Source of the DNA: Echinococcus granulosus
Taxonomy: Eukaryota; Platyhelminthes; Cestoda; Cyclophyllidea; Taeniidae
Length of the DNA stretch: 64,000 bases
Direction of reading: 5' to 3'
Assembly: GCF_000524195.1 (NCBI RefSeq)
Contig: NW_020170478.1
Span: 127,134 to 191,133, forward strand
The translations under genes were made by a program, and so were the position numbers. The notes below the pieces were generated by a model. That model saw only the letters and a program-made list of their open reading frames with translations, had not been told where the DNA came from and did no database searches. Shown here piece by piece: positions 50,201-62,986 of this stretch. Each line of letters begins with the position of its first letter. The stretch's first letter is position 1.

Positions 50201-53200
50201 GAGGCGAGCTGCCGCGCAGAAACTTTCTCCTACATACGATGAGAACCTCAAAAATTCTTACGAATTCCATTACCACATCTCATCTACTGCGATACTCCTG
50301 TATCTACTAATATGCGATTGACATTTTCGCCGATTGGGGATGACTTCAACGCCGTCTAGAGGAATAGCCACTTGGCCAATGAGAGAAGGTGCTGGGATCT
50401 GCGATGAGACGATGACGAAGGACTCCACGATTAAGACCTACAAAGCGCTTGACAATAGGCCATGAGGACTTTTCGAGCACTTTTCACACTCAGAATTCTG
50501 GACAGAGAAGTCTTCCAACATCCTGGGAGCCAAGGTGAGATCAAGAAAATGCGAAGTAGAAAAAAATTTAGATCTATCGAGGTCTTAGGAGTTACAAAAG
50601 CACCCTTTTAGACTCGATGAGGTTGAGGACACTAAAATGCAGTCTACAGACACAGACTGTGCTCCATTCGACAGACAGTTCAGAGCACTGTCCACGGAAT
50701 TACATGGATGAGATTTGGAGGAGAATACAGAAACAGCACCAACTCACCTTCCTCAACTCGACCCCATCGTCGAAGTACACTTTAAAAGGTCCCATCTGCA
50801 CCTCTCGAATGAGATCCTGTCTCACCACCGTGCCTCGATATACTTCTTCCACAAGAGGCTTCTGTTTCGGACCAATCGGAGCGATCAACAACGGACGAAT
50901 CAGGGTGGGCCAGAAATGAGCCGCTGTGTTGAAGGTGATCAGCGCGGCGCGGCAAACATCTGGGTCACGGTCCAGGATGTACGCGAGGACATCGAGGAAT
51001 CGGGAGTCTTGCAACAGGATCTGGACGAGCTCCTGGCGATCATTTAATGTGGTAACGGAGGCGTCGGTGCTGTTGGCGGTGTCTGAGACTGAGGCCATTC
51101 CATTCTCGTCGTCCGGGTAGTTTATGCTAGCGGCGACGGAGAGAAGATACTTGAAGGCCGTGACAAGAGTGCACCGAATGGTACTATCGGAGGCGGAGTT
51201 TGGGGATTTCAGCTGAAGAAAACGAGGGAGGCAGGTGACAGACCATCATTCGGTTAGTAAGGTTCCAGGTGAACCTTCAACGCTCCAAAAGATGTCCTTT
51301 TCATAAGGGGCCAATTGAAAAAGCAATGGAAGGTATAAGTTTCAGTTAAGCTACAAGGTGAAAACCAAACGTCCTCTTCATCTTCAAGATGTCTCCTTTC
51401 GCCGAAAACCCTTTAAACAAGAGTTTGGAAGCTGGATCATCTCAAATTTTTCTATGGGAAGGGAAGAGTAATGGAAGGTGGTCCAGATACCCAAAGGAAC
51501 ATTTAAGGGATGGGCTTCATCAGGTGACCTTCTGCTTTGGAAAAAAAAGTGGAACAAACCTCAGCGTGTAGCCGTGGAACCAGTTCCGCTGGCTGCAGAA
51601 GCGTAACCCTGCCGAGGCATTCAGCCACCGTATTCCTTGTGCCCTCCTCGGGATGGGTTGCATGTGACATTAGAATTTTCCTAGGTAAAAAGTGAGGAGT
51701 GAGGAGGGGATTTGCCAAGTCTGGCAACTGAAAGTGTAGGTGGACATACCAGACCTCCTCCACATTGCGGTAAATGTATTCCGCGGACCGGACTTCAACG
51801 AGATTTATGATAGCCTGTGTAGGGAAAGAAATAAGACAAAAGCATTCACGATGACAGTGAGAAATAGAACAGTCCATCGAGAGCGCCATTTCAAACCTGA
51901 CGCCGAAGACGGCCGCCAAAGACTGGATGGAGTGTGATAAGGAATTGTATGGGTGGATTTCAGCAAGACTACCCTCCCTCGGTTTGATTTTCTAACCTCT
52001 CTAGCCAGTTTTCCAGCCCTGAACTAATCGCTGAGCCAGAGGAAAAAAGCAGCGTCCTGCCATACCCCGAGTGTCGTGAACGGGACGTATTAGCGTAGCT
52101 GGAACACCGAATCGTCTCGGTGCAGAGATAAATTTAGCTCCTTGTCTCTCTACCCCTCCCTTCCTCCCTCCCTGGCCGAGGCATCACCTATGGGTGGAAT
52201 TAAAATGCCGTATCACTGGTGAATGGAGAAGTAAGGCAGTCCTAGAACAAATTTGCTGCGAAGCAGAGCAACAACAGCTGTTGAAGTAATCAAAGGATCC
52301 GCCCAGGCAACTTCAGACACCTGATCATTTGTCGAGGAACGGTTTTTTTCCTGTCTTGGCTCGCAAAACGAAAAATTATGCAATCTATCTTGATGTAGGA
52401 AGAGGAGCGTGTTGAAGTTGAATGAATCCCAAAAGCAAAAGGTCTAAAGCGTTTGGGAGAGAATTCATTCAAAGGCCAGCCAGCTAGCTAGCCAGACAGA
52501 TAGATAGGAGGCAAAAAGAATCAGACCTCCACCCAGACCACCCTCGAAATTCAGGGATTCCAAACAGAAATCGACTAGATGATTGCTAAATCCACAAAAT
52601 CAGTTTGGATGGGGATGTAGATGTCATAGATCAAGAAATAATTCAATTTCAAGGGTTGCAACCGAAAAAAACCAAGATATAAAGTCTGAAGATAAAATAA
52701 GACTTCGAGGACCTAGGCCTCTGGATCGGTATTCTAGATACTTGCTTAAAAAACTAGTTTTAAAGAAATACTCTGACATCGATTCGAGTTAGAAATGGGA
52801 CCACAAGCCCGAAGAGGCACCGCTGACCTGTCGCAACGTCTGTAAGAGGTAGAAGACCACCAAATTCTGCTCATACTCTTGATGGAAGAACTGCAGAAGT
52901 TCGTGGACCGTCACCGACGGTTCTCCCGCAATCAAACGACCCAAACTTGCAACGGCTAGGGGTCGCAGCTCTGAAAAGCCGCTACCACTGCCTGATGCTG
53001 TCGCAGACGTGGAAGAAGGAAGCGGAGATGAAGAAGTCGGGGCCTCATCTGAGGGAGGTGGTTGCTGATCCGTAGAGGGGAGAATAGACTTGTTCATAAC
53101 GACGTGGTCCATGAGAATGTCAAAGACGTCCCCACGATGACTGATATCACTGGAAATTGGAAAAGGCATTCAATAAGCAGTTATGCTGAGCACTTCAGTC

Positions 53201-56200
53201 GCCAACCTTCTGTACACTTCATTTAAAGTGCTGCCTCAAGCCAAACCAGGGCGTTTCACTTCACACGCGCACAGCAGCAAGTCTTCATTCTAGCCTCTCA
53301 CAGCTTCTCGTGGCCTGGGGCGATGGTGTTCAAGGATACGGCGTAAATCTACCACTAACCTTCCGACAGTCCCGCACGCTTGCAGTGCAGCTATCTTCAG
53401 ACTTGTACACCTTATGACGGATTGAGGAGTAACTTCAAGGCCACATTGGTGACAATGCAGTGGAACAGGCCCGACAGCTATCACTCACATTCAAACGTAT
53501 CGGTCGGTTGGTGGCAGAAGGAAGGAATCAGGTGTAGAGAGACAAAGTTATGGCGACTCGCACAAGGAGGAGCGACTATAAACACATCGACCCCTGGTAA
53601 CCAACCTAAACTCAAGCAGCAAAACGGAAGAGAATGCAACCAGGACGTAGTGGAGAGAAGCTACCTTTGATGCCTCTGTTCCAAGACACGAAATGCACTC
53701 ATTTGTAGCCTTAATTCATTTCCTGGCCGAATCACTTTAACCCAGTTTGCCAGCACTACTATCCATCTAAAATGCTAAATCATTACAACACGATCCCCAT
53801 TCCAGTCGCCCAGTTGATGTGCGAGGCGGAAGAGTGATCGTGGAGAGCACCAAAGACAGGGGGTCAAGACCAGACGGGGAGGGGAAGGTTAATGCACCAA
53901 CGTGTGTCGATCAGGGTTCCATTCAAAGATTACAAAATGGGGTGCAAAAAAACTCAACTTACATTCTGTAGCCAACGTCACCGAAAATAATTATGTACAG
54001 ATAACGTCTCGCGTAAGGGGTTGTCTTTTTCTACAAAAAAAGACACAAAACACTCCAAACCCACCATTTGGGACACATTTTAAGAGCAAAAAAAGTGCTT
54101 CTAGGACTACCTTCAGTTCAGCTACCATCTCCTCCATGGTCGAGTCAATCGAATTCAACTGCCCGTAGCGCGGCAACTGCAGAATCAACTCAGCACAAAC
54201 ACGCGCCAAGATGGATAAGTCCTCCCTGATTAGTAGGAAATTCTCACTCATCTCCACGGAGGTATAGTCTGCCAACGGTTCGAGCACTTTTTCCAGCATA
54301 AACTATAACAAAGAGTGAGTAGAGGCGATTTGTGTGAAATCCGCGGCTGCTGTCCAAAACAGCATCTAGGAGATGTTTGTTGAACTCACCTTCACAGACA
54401 ACTTATGAGATTCGGGTCTGTACATACCGATACTTTGCATCAGATGCAGGAGAGCGGTCAACAGAGTCGACGAAATAGAGCTTGAATGGGTGAGGCCAAT
54501 CACCGGGTCCAGAAATTTCTCTCCCGTGTAAAAGTCGGCCACCGTAGCCTGCTGGACCACATCACAACGTGAGCACTGTTTCAACACAGCGGCGGCTAAT
54601 TCAAGGGCCTCTTGCACTACAGCAGGATTGGGATCATTAAGAAGGTCCGGAAGAAGAGGCAGGATAGCCGCAACATTTTTATCCTCGTTCAGAATAAAGT
54701 CGCGTGGAAAGTGGGAGCAGATCACGGTAATACAATGTGTCGCGGCTGCACGGAGATGACAGTCGCGCGCTCGTAGCATCTCCAACAGTGTTTTCGTCAG
54801 ATCGCGCTAAAAACACCTTTTTTCAGCGACCAATTCCACTTACCGATACAGGGCATGTCTTGATACTGAGCGGACTCCTGAAAGTGAAATGATGCAATTA
54901 TCTTATGGCTTATAGGCAGTAAAAACCTTTCCCCTAAAAGTCACTACGAACGCGAAGATGACGGAGAGCGAACGAATAGCGGGGATTCGGGTTGTTTCGA
55001 TGTCCAAGAATTTGGTAAACTGATCCAACGTATCCTGAAGGCATTCTGGACTTAGATCCTGCCCCAATTGTTCAATGAAAGTCGAGCTACAGTAAAGAAA
55101 CCGACAGGAGTTTGAGAGTGAAAAAGGAGGACGACCTACACAGTAACCATTGCCTTCTCCTTAATTTCAAGGTCACATTTGACCACTTTAAGCTGATTCA
55201 AAAGGGCGGGGAACAAAGATACCATGGAAGCAACGTGTTCTACAAATTAACAAAAACATCTTTTTTAAAGCCTTATGCGAAATACGGTAGGCCAAGAAAC
55301 GCGTAAAGGGGCAGTTACCCAGCGGTCTCCGTTGGACGAGGATTTGCGCCAGATCCATACCCTCGTAGCAAACACGATAGAAGGCATCCGAGATCGCAGT
55401 TAACGCAATCTGTTTAAAAAAGAAAAAGAATGGACCGACTACCCACTTATGCCAAATCAAACACAAAGGAGGTTAGAGGTCAAGCGTGCGCACCTCATTG
55501 AGAGTGTCCGCGAGCTCTTTATAGCTATCGTATTCGTGCGTTTCGATGATCAGATGCAACAGTCTGAGAAGGTCGATCTTCACCGAGTTAGTTGTCGAGT
55601 TTTCACTGTAAGATACAAAAAGTCAGGAAATGGGATTACAAGAACATGGCACTTCATTTTGGGTTCTTTACAAACCGGACTTTTAAGCTAAGCAACGCAT
55701 TGAGGTGACAAGCACAAAGAAAGGAACTAGCAGTATTTGCAGAGAAATACTATTCATAATGTAAATAAGTAGAAATGGGGCCGTTCGACTACAAGTTATA
55801 GGTGGAATTGATGCTGACTACAACTGAGTGGACAAACTTGCCAACTCACGCCCCTTTTTGTTCCGCTGATGTGAGAATACGCGATAAGACGTGGTCCAAT
55901 ACTACTCACAAAGGATGGTAAGTAGGAAAGTGAAAGTCGATTCGTGCAGCAGTTATGGCTCACCGATGGAGAAGTTAATCACCCGACACTTTTCTCAAAG
56001 AAATTTGCCTTGAACAGGCACAGACGGGGGCAAAAACTAGAAGACCCCTCAAAACGCACAGCCACAGTAGTTGCTACTTACAAAGTAATAAGTAGATCCA
56101 CTAAATTATTCGTCCTCATGACTACAATTTTATGGACAAAAGTTGACCGGAAAACTGGCAAGTCTTTCAGCCACGACCTGAGATCGCGAGCCACACTCCT

Positions 56201-59200
56201 CACCTGAAATCACCCTTCACCATCTGTACAATGGTAAGCAATTGGTCGGTGAGGTGGCCGGGCAACGCGAGTGCCAGCGCACGAATAAGAGCCAGCACCG
56301 CCTGGTGAGAAGCAGGAGTCGTCTGCAGGTGAACGAACGAAAAAAGGAAAAAAACGAATACGTGAAGGAACAGAGGTCTCACAACCAAGCTAGTTTTATT
56401 GATAATAGGGAGCAACTCGACGCGTCACAAATATGTGACGCGAAATCCCCCATCGATCCAAGGAAACTCGCTGTACCGAATCGCCCAGACTGGCTGGGAG
56501 GAAATTAATTAAGGTGTCCGACAGTCTCAGTGTAGTGGTTGAATAGTAGCTGAATCGGTCAAAGGGGACAACGTCAACTGGTGGTATCTAAGGAGAACGG
56601 AGCGAGTTGGTGTTAGGTGACGAGTTCGTTCAGAGGAACTACCACCACCGCTTGAAAGGACTCAGCGAAATTGACACGGAACCTCTTAAAGGCATTCCAC
56701 AGCATCTATGCTAGGTACTGTTTACGCTCCCCCAATAATGACGGTGAGGCAGCCATCAACGGAAAAACTGCTTCACCTCCGCATTCGAATTCGACCCACG
56801 TGATTTGAAGTCCACGGCTGGAATTGATTCCATCAAACACCTCGACATGGCGAATTCACTCATCACTTGAAATATCGTGGCTCGTCAGACCTAAGGAATG
56901 GGTCACCCTCAAGTACCAAAATAAGAGCCTCTGCCCGACTCACCTGCTTGCCACCAGTGGCGTAAGAGACCAACCATCAACTTACTTTTACGCAAGGACT
57001 ACTCATTCGGGAACTGCTGCGTTTGGATGAGGAGGCAGAAGTGAAGGGCTGTATACTCTGGAAAATGCCTGGCAAGAGTCGCAGAAGCATGGACTGGGAA
57101 CTGGATGGAAGAGACAACAGAATATAAATAAGTAACGATGAATGAGTGCATGGATGGACGGTTGCTCAGAGAAGTATACAAAACAGCCTCGCTTCCTCTC
57201 GTTCCTTTTCTCTTACCTTTGCTGACGAAGGCGAATCTTCAAACTGTTAGGATTCTTCAAAGTCGTGGCCTTTACCATGGTGTTCAAGCAGTTGAACACC
57301 TCCAGTCGTGCCGCCTCATTTCGATCCTCTGTGCAAAACAATCGAACCAACAGTTACCAATCCGGGTGTTGTGAACTCGTCTCCTGCTCCTGGCAGGCTG
57401 GATAACTGCGAACTCACCAGATAGGCGAGAGATGAGTACTGGAGCGAAGTAGGCATAAAAGTGTCCCAACTTCTCCTGATAGGCTTGAACACATGCGTCC
57501 ATCACTTTGGCTGCGGTGCGTCGAACCTTCCAGCTCGTATCATCTTCTTCCTCATCCCCCTCCTCGTCGTCGTCGGCATCTTCTCCGTCATTCTCGTAAT
57601 CCATGCCCACGGGGGAGCCATCATCGTCTGCATCTTTAAAATTGTCGTCATCGCCGCTGCCACCCAACACCTTCGTACTAAAATGAAAACCAAATTGACA
57701 CAACCACTTGACATTTGTCAACTGATAACATCCATCCGCAAGCCGCATTCAGCAGAACCTCCGCTTTCTGATATTTGACTTCTGTGACAAAGTACCAACG
57801 CCCTCCCTGGTGATGATAGACCAACTTCCCCACACCTCCGAATTCAATGACTGGAGGCAAAGCCTAGAGATCACAGAGGTATGGCAACCCACGAACCGGT
57901 ATCCATTCCTGGCACTCACGTCAAGAAGACTCAACCACTCAGCCCAATGTTTCCACCCTAATGCCGCAATTCTCCCCCCAAGAGCCTCAGCTCCTACGAG
58001 GTTTTCCATGGAAAACTCAACTTACTCCCGATGAGGCTTTAGCCGATTTCGGGTGCACCGGATGCGCTCCCTACTTACTCCCTATTTAGTGCCGCTCTTG
58101 GAAGCATCAACTGCATCTGCTTGCCCGCTCAAAACAGGGAGAAGGCACAAAAGAAGGAACAGACACCTGGTATCGGGATAGATAATATGGTCCTGTCGAG
58201 TTTTCGGCTATCACTGAACTGACAGCAAATCAGAAGACTCCTCCAAAGGCCCACTCCACTACAGTCACGATCAAGAGGAACGCAATAGCGAGAGCTGTTG
58301 TATTGAAGAGCTAGGTGGTGAATGCAGAGCGCGGAGCATTCCTCCATAATTTGAAAATTAGAATTTACCAAAGGGAACAAACTGGGGGTGTCGAAGCTAC
58401 CAGAAGTTTGCTGGATTTCGGAAAATGGCTGCAATGAAAGAAAGCTATAGATAGACTCGCTTGACCTCGGCAGGTAAAGAGCCCGCTCAGTACTCCCACT
58501 TCAGCAGCAGCAAAATGAAAGAATGAACTTGAGAATGGATTTAAGATGGACGGATGCATGCATCTGCGAAGAACCCAACATGGTAGATAAAAAAACAGTG
58601 CCAGAAGCATCCACCCGTCTCAACCTGTGGCTATTGCTAACCTTTCAATCATATCAATGGAGGACAGGCCTCCCACTTCCACGATGAATGGAAACACCAA
58701 CAGTCTCTAATTCAACAACAAACTCACGTGGACGTTGAAACGCAGTTGGGATCATAACACACCAGACTGGCCAGCACATAAACGATCTACAATGGCAACA
58801 AATAACAACACGAAACCAATTACTAAGGTACAGACTCGGCTTCAAGAACCTACGAAGGGCACTGGAGTCAAACCGAGACTAATCCTCACCCTGCATCAAA
58901 CTCTCCTAGGGTAGTTTAGCCGTCCATAGTTACAAGTCCAACTATACCACAGCCCTTCAAATGTTGGCATTCCCAAAGGACCACTTTTCACTCCGTCCTA
59001 TAAACTCACAAATCCCAATTTCACCTGAAAGCCTCTGCAAAACTCTATTCTACTTCTTCTGAGCTCCAGTCACCTTACCTTTTGGAATTTAGTATCCAAT
59101 AGACGAGACAGGTGTGAAGACTGCGTGGCGGTGCGTTGACGTGCCCGAAGTAGATTGTAGAGACACTGGAGACCCAATTCCCTGAATTCATTGGCTGCAT

Positions 59201-61875
59201 CGCCTGAGTATAAATCACCGAACTCGTGTTTCAAGTGAGGCATAATGGTGTCATTTATATCGCTGTCCAGAAGGTGAAGAATCAGTCCGTCATAGAGAAG
59301 GTGGGAGGCTTGGGAAGCGAGGCATTCAGCATTGCAACTAAGAGGAAGATGAGGCTTTGAATGGAACGAATTTGTGATCTGGTCTGTGTCGTTACAGAAT
59401 TGTTGATTGCGTCTTCAATCAAGGAAGACAAGCAAGTAGCCTTTCATTTCACACGTGAATATGGCCAGATGGTTAAAAGCATTCATCAATCTAAAAAGGT
59501 CTGACCAATCTTCAAGCGTGAAACACGGGCCCGTAGAGTACGGCTGTTCAAAGTTAACATTCACACGACACTCCATTTTACAGCAAGATCGAAGTGAATT
59601 CGCAAAGACCTAGTCGAAATTAAGACAACGAAGGACTTGGATGTGTCATCGGAAAAGAAGTCTTCCAAATGTCTGCAGGATACTTTCGAAAGTGGCTGGC
59701 ATCATGGATAGCGTCCAGGTAACCTCCCTCTTGTACAGTATTTACAGTGTCAAGAAAACAGGAGGACGAATTCGATGCAACGCAAAACTATCGACATTTT
59801 GCTCATGTCTGCCTCCAACTTAAAGCATCCAATTTTCATTAATTAAAAATATGAAATCTTAAAACCCAGAGCATTACATCACACCATGTAGGCGCCTTGT
59901 ACCCCCGCGTAACGGGATTCAAAATATTAAAAAAAATAGCATGAGTAAAGTGCTTCAGGAAGCCCTCTTGTGCTACTTTACTAAAAAGTTTATCGTTAAA
60001 AAAGTTGGAGACGTTGAATTTGGTCGCGAACGTCTCTAAATAACTTTGAGGCAGTTAGAGGAAGAAATGGACTGTTTAAGAAGCCTCACAAATGCCAGAC
60101 TTCTCATTACATCTAATATTAAATACCTCAAGAAGGCTATCAATCAACCAAAGGTTTCGGTAATGCAAGATTTGTGTGTCATTAAACGCAGATACGTAAA
60201 CACATGGCACAAACAGGTGTCGTGAATTTCATTTAATTAGCTCGGGACAAGAAAATCCACCTTGCACCACCATTCATCATCACCATCATCAATTCCTCCA
60301 CTACACCAACTTTCTCGTGAACGGTGGTTACAAAGTATGGAAGAGATGAATTCGATAAAACTGCCATTGACGTAGCTCCAGCCTCAATGATCAAACCTTC
60401 ATCGGACCAAAACTCGCCACCTAGGTGCCATGGAAGCATTTCCAATTTCGTTCTACTGTTCAAACAAGTCGTAGTTCCCAGAAGAGCGGAAAAAACGAGG
60501 TAACCTCTGAAGTACTCCAAGCATTCCAAACGGGCAACAAAGTAGAGCTGACCTAACCTTGTACCGTCAGTGAGAGCTTGACAATGCCCAGCACCACTAA
60601 AGACGTCCAAAAAAATATCAATTTTTGCATTGCAGAGTTCACAGAAAACTTCAAACACGATTCAAAGAACCCCAGCGATGCTTTCAAACTGTTCCTCTCC
60701 ACGATCGTTGAAACAAGAACTTAAACTTCAACAGTTGCCCAATGTTGACACTGACGAAAACTACAAGGGAGACATGTCCAGTCGAAACTTCACCACTAAA
60801 CTTTTGTGGTTGATAAGTCCGAAAAAAACATTTTACTTGTGTAAAATAACTTACGCTAATGCAACGAGACACTGAAGTGCGACTTTAAAGTACGATATAG
60901 TCAGTTCCTCCTGTTGCTCTAGGGGTTGCGGCATATCGAGCCGTACTCCAATATCGGCTTGACACATCACCTTCTCAAATCGGTCTGACACAAAGTTAAG
61001 TAGAGCTGCGTAAGTATCTTCAAAGGAAATGAAGTTTGTGACCATTTGAACAGCTCGTTTGCGCAGAGCCGGTTGCGAACTATTCAAGGCTCGGAGCATG
61101 CACTTTTGAATGTTGGGGTAGGAGGGTATTAGATGTTCACCGAACCTAGGAGAGCAAAAGTCCCGTAGCTAGCTAATACATATCAGGATAAAGTCGTGGA
61201 GGTGTGGAAGAAATAGGCTTACCTCGAAACCATATGTCCAAGGATTTCACAGCATTCAACCTGAATAGAGCAGCTATCGTTACAGACCGCCTCGACCAGA
61301 GAAGGAATCGAGTGAGTGGCAAGAACGGATAGGAGTTTGACGTTATCCGGAGGAGTTGCATTGACCAGCGATTTTAATGCTACACAAGAGCGTGTATTCG
61401 AATGCGACTAACTAACCCAGAACGGACACGCTGTTACAGCGCTCGTTACCAGAACGATACATTCCAGCAATTACCCCCTCCACAATTGAGATGCTCTGCG
61501 CTTCCACCACTACCGGGAATAAGGCCGAAACGCTAGAGTGGGAAAGTCGGAACAAACGACCAAACATACGCGTTGACTGCCAGGCTTTGCACCTCTCCGT
61601 GGGTGTCTTGGAGAAGTTCAAGAGTTTTTTGAACTAGCTATTAAGATTCAAAAAAATATTCTACCACTACAAATTTCTAACTTACCCTGCAGCTCAAAAC
61701 TTTCTGAGTTAGCGACCCGGATTGGATGCCAATAATCAGGTCATTAAGAGCCATGAATCTGAAATCCGTGTCCGGAGACTCCATCTGAATACCGAACTAC
61801 AGGCTTACAAGACACAAATACCTTCTCAATTAAGGACTCTACATTCGAACATCTCGCCATCATCGACGAAGACAT
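47288..61875 (-). CDS. CAND1: CAND1, cullin-associated NEDD8-dissociated protein (27 exons)
   Basis: CAND1 is a HEAT-repeat solenoid that wraps unneddylated cullin–RBX1 and exchanges F-box and other substrate receptors. Exons (minus strand, all phases close): 61822–61875, 61686–61784, 61570–61637, 61417–61532, 61223–61379, 60855–61145, 59079–59337, 58728–58786, 57418–57677, 57217–57328, 56986–57100, 56204–56322, 55494–55605, 55319–55409, 55140–55239, 54952–55086, 54844–54877, 54390–54806, 54111–54302, 53360–53394, 52828–53149, 51750–51814, 51560–51680, 50748–51212, 48744–48915, 48069–48215, 47288–47397. The product is about 1,408 residues (human 1,230). Diagnostic blocks are DTDFRFMALNDLI (N-terminus), the acidic stretch followed by SWKVRRTAAKVMDA, PEEGTRNTVAECLG, and RQDLIREVQMGPFK with FDDGVELRK. 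The start ATG (61875) precedes MSSSMMARCSNVESLIEK, matching the family N-terminus. Extra length includes a Ser/Pro-rich insert in exon 21. Exon 20's acceptor is weak, and up to ~9 residues may be missing there. Confidence 0.95.
47655..47827 (+). repeat. Pair of 21-nt direct repeats (CTACTTACAACACCAATTCAG type)
   Basis: 47655–47675 and 47807–47827 match at 18 of 21 positions and lie 152 nt apart, just beyond the last-exon intron boundary of CAND1 (in the intron). Their CTACT(T/C)AC start relates them to the copies at 35477–36150. Confidence 0.6.
49928..49985. repeat. 18-bp inverted repeat built on GTCACATATGTGAC palindromes
   Basis: CGTCACGTATGTGTGACA (49928–49945) and TGTCACATATACGTGACG (49968–49985) are reverse complements with one mismatch, separated by 22 nt. 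Each arm is itself close to palindromic. It lies in a CAND1 intron. Diverged single copies occur at 30631–30646, 39484–39500, 39657–39675 and 56421–56442, and the copy at 30631 also shares the following GATGCCAG-like bases. Confidence 0.75.
56074..56095. repeat. Hairpin, CTACTTA family
   Basis: CTACTTA (56074–56080) pairs with TAAGTAG (56089–56095) around an eight-base loop, within a CAND1 intron. Confidence 0.65.
56421..56442. repeat. CGCGTCACA palindrome
   Basis: CGCGTCACA (56421–56429) and TGTGACGCG (56434–56442) are perfect inverted arms around AATA. It is a member of the GTCACATATGTGAC family inside a CAND1 intron. Confidence 0.7.
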
Positions 61876-62986
61876 GATAATAGCTCAAGCCCCACTTTCG
61901 TAATGACCACCTCAAATATTATTGGTTCGAATTATTAGGTGAATTTATTAGAACGCATTCCAAAACACCAAATAATTCTAGGTTTTAACGCGCAAATGCT
62001 TTTTAAACTGTTTTAACTTTTTTGTTGCAAGCTAATTTTTTAAAAAACTATATTATATCAACCAAGTAAAGTGATTTATTCATAACTCTCCCGTGCATAA
62101 AACGCCTAATCATCCAAAAGCTTCAAATAACGTACTAAATTTTGTAGTTGCACCGTTAGTTACCCTACAAAGTATCCATCGAAATTTGTGTTTGCATGAT
62201 AAAGTTCATTTAAGCGTTTTTGTGAAAGTGTGGCGACCTGAAGCTTCTTTGAATAAGAAATAAGACAGAAACATCCTGTATTGACAATATTATGAAGAGC
62301 GTACTGTAGCGTCCCGAGACTTCCTGAAGGCGAAAAAAGACAAAATACTCGGGCAGAATATATATTCAGCGCAGAGAAGGTGTCTGGGCTATTGGTATGG
62401 CCCGAAAGGCCAGCCAACCCAGCGAGGTACAAGAGAATTAATTCAAAGTACAGAAATGGCACCTCATCAATACTGAGGGATAAACCACTATCGTATTAAA
62501 GTACCTTGGCTGAAATAGTACTCGTTCACAGTACTCTTTTCCTAGGGCATAGTTGACGTCCTTTTCCTCCTACGTACTTACAGTGGTGGTGACCCTGATA
62601 ACCCACTACGAAATCTTAGAGTTAAGCAAACAATAATTTTTTGCAATTCACTACAATGCAGAACATGGAGACCCACTGCCTGTCTTTACTAACTGCCTCT
62701 TAGGACGTGTATGCGTGGAAAATTACTTTTCTTCCTACTTGCTATAGCCTATTAAAACTTCGGGAAGGACGCGTGACTCTACATTTGGGTATTTTAGTAT
62801 TATCGGTTTTCAGCTTCTCGTCCTTCATTAGGCTACTGCATCATGATCAAATCAAACTTATCATTTCAAAACCACTGCATTTATCGTAGCATTAAGCATT
62901 GGGTAATTTGTTGCGCATACGCTGATAAGGCAATTCGTTGTTTTGTACAGAAACTTTGTATTCTTCTAAAAAGTGTAGTTAAAAAC
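61876..62986. other. Upstream region of CAND1
   Basis: About 1.1 kb of AT-rich DNA lies between the CAND1 start codon and the next minus-strand coding exon. It should hold the CAND1 promoter and 5' UTR. No TATA box or other defined promoter element could be assigned. The open frames here have no recognisable domain. Confidence 0.4.

Noticed and set aside
54941..54947. Donor GTAGTG at the end of CAND1 exon 16
   Set aside because: It looks like a better donor but breaks the phase into exon 17. The GTTCGT donor at 54951 restores the conserved SPLxI reading.
60233..60658. 141-codon minus-strand frame inside the 1.5-kb CAND1 intron
   Set aside because: CAND1 exons 6 and 7 join in phase without it, and the sequence has no HEAT-repeat pattern.
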